Assembly: GCA_964631605.1 (NCBI GenBank)
Contig: CAZVYG010000019.1
Coordinates: forward strand, 1 to 64,000
Reading direction: 5' to 3'
Source: JARKQH01 sp964631605
Lineage (GTDB): Bacteria > Verrucomicrobiota > Verrucomicrobiia > Limisphaerales > UBA8199
Length of the DNA: 64,000 nt
Notes under the pieces: model-generated
Told to the model about the DNA's origin: nothing
The model's database searches: none
What the model saw: only the letters and a program-made list of their open reading frames with translations
Program-made: the position numbers and the translations under genes
Shown here: piece by piece, positions 63,751-64,000 of the stretch
Numbering within the stretch: position 1 is the first letter of the stretch
How the letters are laid out: each line of letters begins with the position of its first letter

Positions 63751-64000
63751 TCGTCGTCGTGGACACGAATGTCGTGGTCTCGGCGGCGTTCTGGCCCCGG
63801 AGTGAAGACCGGCGATGCTTCGTGCTCCTGGCACGGCGGAAGTGCCGTCTGGCAGTTACCGAGGCCATCCTGGACGAATATCGAACTCTGGCGACTGGGA
63901 TCGGACGCCGGGAATGTCCTGACAAAGACCCTACCCCCTTCCTGGACTGGATCGAGCGCGTGGCCCTGCTGGTGGAACCATCCCCCTTGGGCAAGCGGCG
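63747..64000 (+). CDS. PIN-domain toxin, cut by window end
   Basis: The first 84 residues are visible from GTG 63747. IVVVDTNVVVSAAFWP carries the first PIN-domain Asp, and VTEAILDEYRTLATGI the Glu region. It fits the PIN family of putative toxins (COG1569-like). The remaining catalytic residues lie beyond the window. It is coupled to the AbrB-type antitoxin by a four-base overlap. Confidence 0.85.
   Translation, partial: MIVVVDTNVVVSAAFWPRSEDRRCFVLLARRKCRLAVTEAILDEYRTLATGIGRRECPDKDPTPFLDWIERVALLVEPSPLGKR

Overview
The window looks like a piece of a high-GC Verrucomicrobiota chromosome, probably of the Limisphaerales/Pedosphaerales kind and probably a metagenome assembly. This is an inference. 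It rests on a PEP-CTERM protein, very large LamG/Ig-like and beta-helix surface proteins, intergenic heptamer repeats, SWIM-type SNF2 proteins and two runs of N (25893-25902 and 41875-41974) that mark scaffold joins.

Region 1 (1-21633) is mostly ordinary chromosome. It holds a PEP-CTERM protein, an orphan PAS histidine kinase divergent from a SWIM-SNF2 protein, an Agl23-like membrane glycosyltransferase, a discoidin-like secreted protein, a DUF1186/SEC-C protein, and a second SWIM-SNF2 gene leading a run with an NlpC/P60 lipoprotein, thiE and a hotdog thioesterase. A 2028-residue alpha-2-macroglobulin with an intact CxEQ thioester motif closes it.

Region 2 (21984-42330) is a complete type III-B CRISPR locus. 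Cmr2(Cas10)-Cmr3-Cmr4-Cmr5-Cmr6-Cmr1 form a tightly packed operon. The HD and GGDD motifs of Cas10 are intact, so cyclic oligoadenylate signalling is expected. A 66-residue ORF and a Phd/VapC pair follow. Next comes an effector island: a CARF-HEPN RNase (TIGR02710 family), a CARF-nuclease of the DUF1887/Card1 family, a DUF2130 coiled-coil protein with a nuclease-like core, and a CARF protein of the NE0113 family with a winged-helix-like tail. A YbjN-like protein, Cas1 and Cas2 follow, then an array of 50 intact 37-bp repeats. No cas6 is visible. Several spacers overlap each other or sample homologous genes, and many read as antisense to coding sequence. At the distal end the CRISPR repeat recurs with a 35-36 bp hairpin-forming insertion in its 3' part, followed by heptamer repeats.

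Region 3 (42479-60970) holds a CHRD/Ig-like secreted protein, infA, a 1639-residue LamG protein with a clear terminator, a divergent 1321-residue beta-helix protein, an aldehyde dehydrogenase, a zinc-ribbon membrane protein, argH, a squalene/phytoene synthase and a translationally coupled beta-propeller/phosphoesterase lipoprotein.

Region 4 (61086-64000) starts at a tRNA-Gly(GCC) and looks like accessory DNA. It carries a DUF4143 ATPase behind a promoter with paired palindromes, a mosaic pseudogene made of helicase, RES-domain and recombinase scraps, and an AbrB-type antitoxin with a PIN toxin cut by the window edge.
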